Assembly (NCBI GenBank): GCA_947447525.1 | Contig: CANFJL010000004.1 | Coordinates: 124,001-188,000, forward strand | DNA: 64,000 bases | Source: Flavobacteriales bacterium | GTDB taxonomy: Bacteria; Bacteroidota; Bacteroidia; Flavobacteriales_D; Crocinitomicaceae | Direction: 5' to 3' | In this document: piece after piece, positions 60,501-64,000 of the stretch | Layout of the letters: every line of letters starts with the position of its first letter | Position numbering within the stretch: position 1 is the first letter of the stretch | Notes under the pieces: generated by a model | Databases searched by the model: none | The model's input: only the letters and a program-made list of their open reading frames with translations | Told to the model about the DNA's origin: nothing | Program-made: the position numbers and the translations under genes

Positions 60501-63500
60501 TGCAATATCCAGAAGTTGGAACCGCAGCCGTTATTGCTAGAGATGGTGTTACCGCAATATCTATCACCAACGGTGCAGAAGGTGTACTGTAACATAAACC
60601 ATCAAACAAGGTAGCTGTAAAGCTAGTTTGTGCAGTAAGCGGAAGTGAAGTAACACTTGGAGCAGTTGAATTGTTGGTTACCGCTGGTGACCATACATAT
60701 GAGTTTGAAACTCCACCAGTGATATTGATAATATAATCTTCTGTTTCACCATACCCGTAAGTTAAACAAGGTGTAATGTTATCTCCTGCAGTATATTCTG
60801 CATCAATAATTCTCATTCTTGTTTGTCCGTTCATTGATCCTAATGGAATAGTGAACGAAATTGGAACTGTTGTTGCAGGAACACACGCAATATTTGCTAA
60901 TGCACCATTTGAATATACTTTTTCACCAGCATCTAAGAAATCACCATCTTGATTTAAATCGATGAAGATTGCTAAACCACTGTTGTAGCTATAGGTACCA
61001 CATGAATTTACCAAAACTGATCCAGTAATAGTAGCCCCTGCAGCCAAATTTGGCGCTGCTACTGATGTAGTAAAATTAGAATATTCACTTAAAATCGAAC
61101 CTGGACCACTTGCAGGGGTCGTACAATCTGAAGTATTGTTAATAGAACCGATAGTTACATTGGTGATTTCTTCATCATAAATGGTTGTTGCATTACTGTT
61201 ACAATATGCTCCACCAGACAATACATTTAATGGTGCAGATGTTCCAGTACAAATAGTAGTATAAGTAGTTCCAATTATCGGTGTAATTGGAGTAGCTTGA
61301 ATACTTACAACTGTTGATGCTTGAGCAGAACATTGTGCAAATCCAACACCAGCATCTGTAGCATTACAAATAATGGATGGTTGTGCACCAAGTGCACCTG
61401 ACGCATAATATACAGTGGAAGCACTTGAACCTGTTACATAAGGAATCGTCATAGCTGCATCTAGGTATAAAGAAGTAGCACCCGACCAAACGAAGTTGGT
61501 AAAGTTGCTTAATCCTGTTGTTACCGCAATTGGGTAAGAAAGGTTTTGACATGCTGTGAATGCTGAAGTAATTGCAAATGCCGGAGCAGGAGTTACTGTT
61601 TCAGTTACAGCTGTTCTACCTGTCTCACAACCAGAAACTGGATTGGTAACAGATACATAGAAGGTAGTAGTTGTTGCAATTGGCGTAGTGTATGTATTTG
61701 CTATTCCAGATTGTAATGGTGTAACACTTGTAGCTGTTGCATACCAATTAAAGATGGGTGCTGTAAAGCCATTAACATCCGTTGCAGCAGCAGCAGTAGC
61801 TTGTAGTCCACAATGTGCACCATTAACTGTTGTTGGAGCAAGAATTGCAGGTTGAATTGATACTGTATTTGTGGTAGCAGTTCCTGTACATCCTGTTACA
61901 GAATTCGTAGCGGTTACATTCCAATCTTGATTTATTGGTAATGCAGTAGTATTGGCAACGGTAACTGAACCAGCAGCTGTATTGATTACTGGTGTAGTTG
62001 CCCATGCAAAAGTATAAGGCACTGAAGGAGCTCCTTGAATATTTACTTGGTAATCTTCACCTTCTCCAGAACCGAATAAAGTACAGCCGTCTCCAGCTCC
62101 GTTAATGTTTCCATTTCCTCTAGAACGAATACGCATTCCTGTTAAACCAACTTGAGCAGTCAAAGGAATGGTAATGTTTATTGTAGTGGTTGAACCGCCT
62201 AAGGCATAAACATTAACTTGTTGCCATTCTGCAGCAGAATATGTTCCATCGCGGTTATAATCGATCCAAACAGATACGATTCCACCTAGATAAAGTCCAG
62301 CAGGGCCCATCGTAACACTTAATGGATAAGTTGATCCTATAGCAACATTGGTTGTCAATGGGTAACTTGTATAGTAAGGTAATGCAGTCGGGTTGGAGGC
62401 ACTTGAATTGTTATTGATGGTACCAAAAGAAACATTGTTGATCATTGTACCTGTTCCACCATAACCTGTAATAGCACAATAAGAAGGCATCGTTTGTGGA
62501 CCTGAAACGATTGCAGAAGCCAATAAAGCAACATTTAAGTTGTCATTACATACAAATGATGGTGATGCAGTAGCTGAAGTAATTACAGGGTTTGCATTGA
62601 TGGTTGCAACTACTGTTTGAACAGCAGTACAAATACCGTTGGTTCCAGTTACTGTGTAAGTATATACACCAGCTAAACTAGGCGTAACCGTAGTACTTGC
62701 ATTTGCAACAGGAGCATTAAATCCTGAACCAGTGTAGGTATTTGCATCCCAAGAATAAGTATATGCTGGACTTGCAATAGAAGTTGCTCCTAAAGTAACT
62801 GTTCCACCTTGACAAATTGTTGTTGGAGGTGTTAATACCATTGGGTCTGGATTAACAACTGTTACTGTAATAGGTGTTGTTGCTGAGGTACAACCATTAG
62901 TTCCAAGTTCTGAAACATAATAGGTAGTGGTTGCAGCAACAGGAGCAGTAAATGTAGTTGATCCTGGGATTTGAACTGCATATTTAATATCTAAATTATC
63001 AATAACTACTGTACTTGAAATACCACCAGTTCTACCAGCGATTACATGCGCCCAAGTTGCTTTATTCGCACTAGAGTAAGCAGCAGGCAATTGAATATTG
63101 GTAAAGATGGCAGTACCGTTTAATGTTAAGGTAACTTGTCCAGCGTTGTTGGTTTCAATGATAATGTGGTTGTTAGCAGAACCCGACCATGAAGTATTGT
63201 TGGAATAGGCCAATAAACCAGCACTCATTGGTGCGTTGGTGATTGAAGCCATGGTGTTGTTGTACATTAAGTACATACCAGCTCCATCAGGCATAACACC
63301 ATAAGAGTCAAATCCAATTTTTAATTTGGTTCCTGAACCTTTTTCTTGCGCAGGGCTAGTAGCAGTTGCATTAACATCATCACCAAAACTATAACTGAAG
63401 CCATCGGCACCAGTCGCTGTAGTCACATCAAATTCAACTTTGTAAGCTGCTGCATTTACACCCGCAGCAACGGTGATACCACCTTGCATTGATGTTGTAT

Positions 63501-64000
63501 TCGGGAACAATTCTAAAGCACCCGTTACGGCAGTTAAATTAGCAGTACCTGTTAAAGTAGCTCCTGTTCCAATAGTTGAGTTGGTAAAGTCATTAAAATA
63601 GAACGAAGTATAAGCTCCGATTGGAGGAGATTGTAAAAGTGTTCCAGCTGTTGCAGCATTGAACCAGTTGTAAAAACCAGCACCTGCAGCACCCGCAGAG
63701 GAAGCAACTGAAGCAGTAGGAATAGCAGTACCACACTGAGAACTGTTCGTTGCAGTTGGTGCTGATGGTAAAGGATTTACTGTTACTGTTGTAGGAGTCG
63801 TTGTTATATTACACCCTGCAGCTAAAATTGTAGCAGTATAAGTGTCTGTAGCAGTAGGTGAAATAGCGAATGGGTTACCTGTTCCTAATGGTGCAGTACC
63901 GTTCCATGTTGCGGAAGTAATTGCAGGAACACCACCACCACCATTTACGGTACTTGTCATGTTTATTAAATAATCTTCGTATTCACCCCATGAAATCCCA
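57550..64000 (-). CDS. Giant secreted repeat protein (GEVED, Ig-like and PKD-like modules, T9SS sorting domain), N-terminally truncated by window edge
   Basis: ORF track calls ATG at 63960, but the frame stays open to 64000 and encodes GISWGEYEDYLIN just upstream. C-term LYPNPTNGMVTIQMPN...RIIKN. Confidence 0.93.
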   Translation of the reverse strand, partial: GISWGEYEDYLINMTSTVNGGGGVPAITSATWNGTAPLGTGNPFAISPTATDTYTATILAAGCNITTTPTTVTVNPLPSAPTATNSSQCGTAIPTASVASSAGAAGAGFYNWFNAATAGTLLQSPPIGAYTSFYFNDFTNSTIGTGATLTGTANLTAVTGALELFPNTTSMQGGITVAAGVNAAAYKVEFDVTTATGADGFSYSFGDDVNATATSPAQEKGSGTKLKIGFDSYGVMPDGAGMYLMYNNTMASITNAPMSAGLLAYSNNTSWSGSANNHIIIETNNAGQVTLTLNGTAIFTNIQLPAAYSSANKATWAHVIAGRTGGISSTVVIDNLDIKYAVQIPGSTTFTAPVAATTTYYVSELGTNGCTSATTPITVTVVNPDPMVLTPPTTICQGGTVTLGATSIASPAYTYSWDANTYTGSGFNAPVANASTTVTPSLAGVYTYTVTGTNGICTAVQTVVATINANPVITSATASPSFVCNDNLNVALLASAIVSGPQTMPSYCAITGYGGTGTMINNVSFGTINNNSSASNPTALPYYTSYPLTTNVAIGSTYPLSVTMGPAGLYLGGIVSVWIDYNRDGTYSAAEWQQVNVYALGGSTTTINITIPLTAQVGLTGMRIRSRGNGNINGAGDGCTLFGSGEGEDYQVNIQGAPSVPYTFAWATTPVINTAAGSVTVANTTALPINQDWNVTATNSVTGCTGTATTNTVSIQPAILAPTTVNGAHCGLQATAAAATDVNGFTAPIFNWYATATSVTPLQSGIANTYTTPIATTTTFYVSVTNPVSGCETGRTAVTETVTPAPAFAITSAFTACQNLSYPIAVTTGLSNFTNFVWSGATSLYLDAAMTIPYVTGSSASTVYYASGALGAQPSIICNATDAGVGFAQCSAQASTVVSIQATPITPIIGTTYTTICTGTSAPLNVLSGGAYCNSNATTIYDEEITNVTIGSINNTSDCTTPASGPGSILSEYSNFTTSVAAPNLAAGATITGSVLVNSCGTYSYNSGLAIFIDLNQDGDFLDAGEKVYSNGALANIACVPATTVPISFTIPLGSMNGQTRMRIIDAEYTAGDNITPCLTYGYGETEDYIINITGGVSNSYVWSPAVTNNSTAPSVTSLPLTAQTSFTATLFDGLCYSTPSAPLVIDIAVTPSLAITAAVPTSGYCIPALSYGCAFPDIISNVTIAGINNTTACDNISGANGYSAFTTPTGTLAAGSTSNSYSVTTSGDIEGAAAWIDYNQNGTFEASENIFSGFVGTNPALYSGTFNVPATAINGITKMRVRCIYYTNPGISGACTASTFGETEDYNITITNGAVSTPCPGSTFALNSTVGLGGPPYTYAWSVVSGTATIAAPTNANTTAVINADAVLQLSVTDACGSTTTTTVSTDVLDNPITITPAATAICYNANTVLTANNGTNYTWLPVTGLVSAIGTSVTASPATTTTYTVTGGYGAGCIGTATSVLTVHQLPLVSAGVDQTLCSNVPALLSGTGTSGVVYTWTNNVVNNVPFAVSATNNYIVTATDIYNCINTDTVTINVLTIPNVNGGVDQATCLGGAITLNAIGTGNVSLNWNGGVTNNVPFLPPSSQNYIVTVQAANGCYDYDTVAVTMNAAPLITLTNGATACANGTTTLTASTNNAFGGFWSTTNGNGVITPNISNNTMVYAPGINDPATVNITYIAFNGCGNATQSTTIGVLPIPNVNGGQDVSACTGVSVTLNATATGATSLTWSGGVTNGVAFTPASAQNYIVTALAANGCLDHDTVAVLFNAGPVITLSTANATCANGSATLTATTNNAFGGYWSTSNGSGVITPNVTSNTMIYTPALNDPSTVNISYTANNSCGNASQSTTLTVYQVPTLNAGNDVVVCSGDLVTLNATTNGTLTWNNNVVNGVQFFANAGNTTYTATATNANNCTTTDQVIVTGNALPPVSAGPDFSVCPGGTATLSGTGAATYTWNNGVTNGVGFTLTTGGQYTVTGTDAFGCVATDMVVLSITNVNAQVVFIDPVTLLGNPSNAVSFQWINCTTGAILPGETDDTLRVTANGNYAVIVTTAAGCVDTSACAVVDQVGIFTSDYMNVSLYPNPTNGMVTIQMPNNDAAKLTVFDAQGKLINTVSTVNNGGTVDLSMYTPGVYTFKLQIGDFVHIERIIKN
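58441..59382 (-). repeat. In-frame tandem duplication, 2 x 471 bp (157 aa units)
   Basis: Unit 1 (58912-59382) IPNVNGGVDQATC...GCGNATQSTTIGVLP and unit 2 (58441-58911) IPNVNGGQDVSAC...SCGNASQSTTLTVYQ align end to end without visible gaps. Confidence 0.85.

Noticed and set aside
58441-63960. Repetitive region as a possible CRISPR array
   Set aside because: Repeats are long, in-frame, protein-level duplications with no short identical repeats or unique spacers.

Overview
AT-rich chromosomal window from a Bacteroidota (Flavobacteriales-like) genome. The lineage is inferred from five type IX secretion (T9SS) C-terminal sorting domains, GldA, TTG-N19-21-TAnnTTTG promoters and the xerC-hpf-rpsU neighbourhood. 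About 1.1-53 kb is mostly housekeeping: split transketolase, queA, tyrS, gldA, ctpA, rnpA, xseA, prs, rplY, an ALDH7-type dehydrogenase, uvrC, ribE, hpf, xerC-like, rpsU, acyl-CoA dehydrogenase, apt, an APC permease and an RluD-type pseudouridine synthase. Secreted T9SS cargo is interspersed. The right end (53.7-64 kb) holds two very large repetitive T9SS surface proteins with GEVED, Ig-like and PKD-like modules; the last runs off the window. The left edge has another truncated secreted CDS that is missing from the ORF track. I saw no CRISPR array, prophage, IS element, rRNA or tRNA. The observations most worth a second look are: (1) a secreted vWA protein inserted between the two transketolase half-genes in a translationally coupled arrangement; (2) a ribE-mazG-like-pseudo-DEAD-box-orphan operon with chained ATGA overlaps, where the helicase-like domain has lost its Walker A and DEAD motifs; (3) a perfect 14-bp hairpin inside the 3' end of uvrC, placed as terminator for the convergent metalloprotease gene; (4) a 471-bp in-frame tandem duplication and repeated GEVED modules in the giant surface protein; (5) repeated tail-to-tail convergent genes with overlapping or abutting stops.
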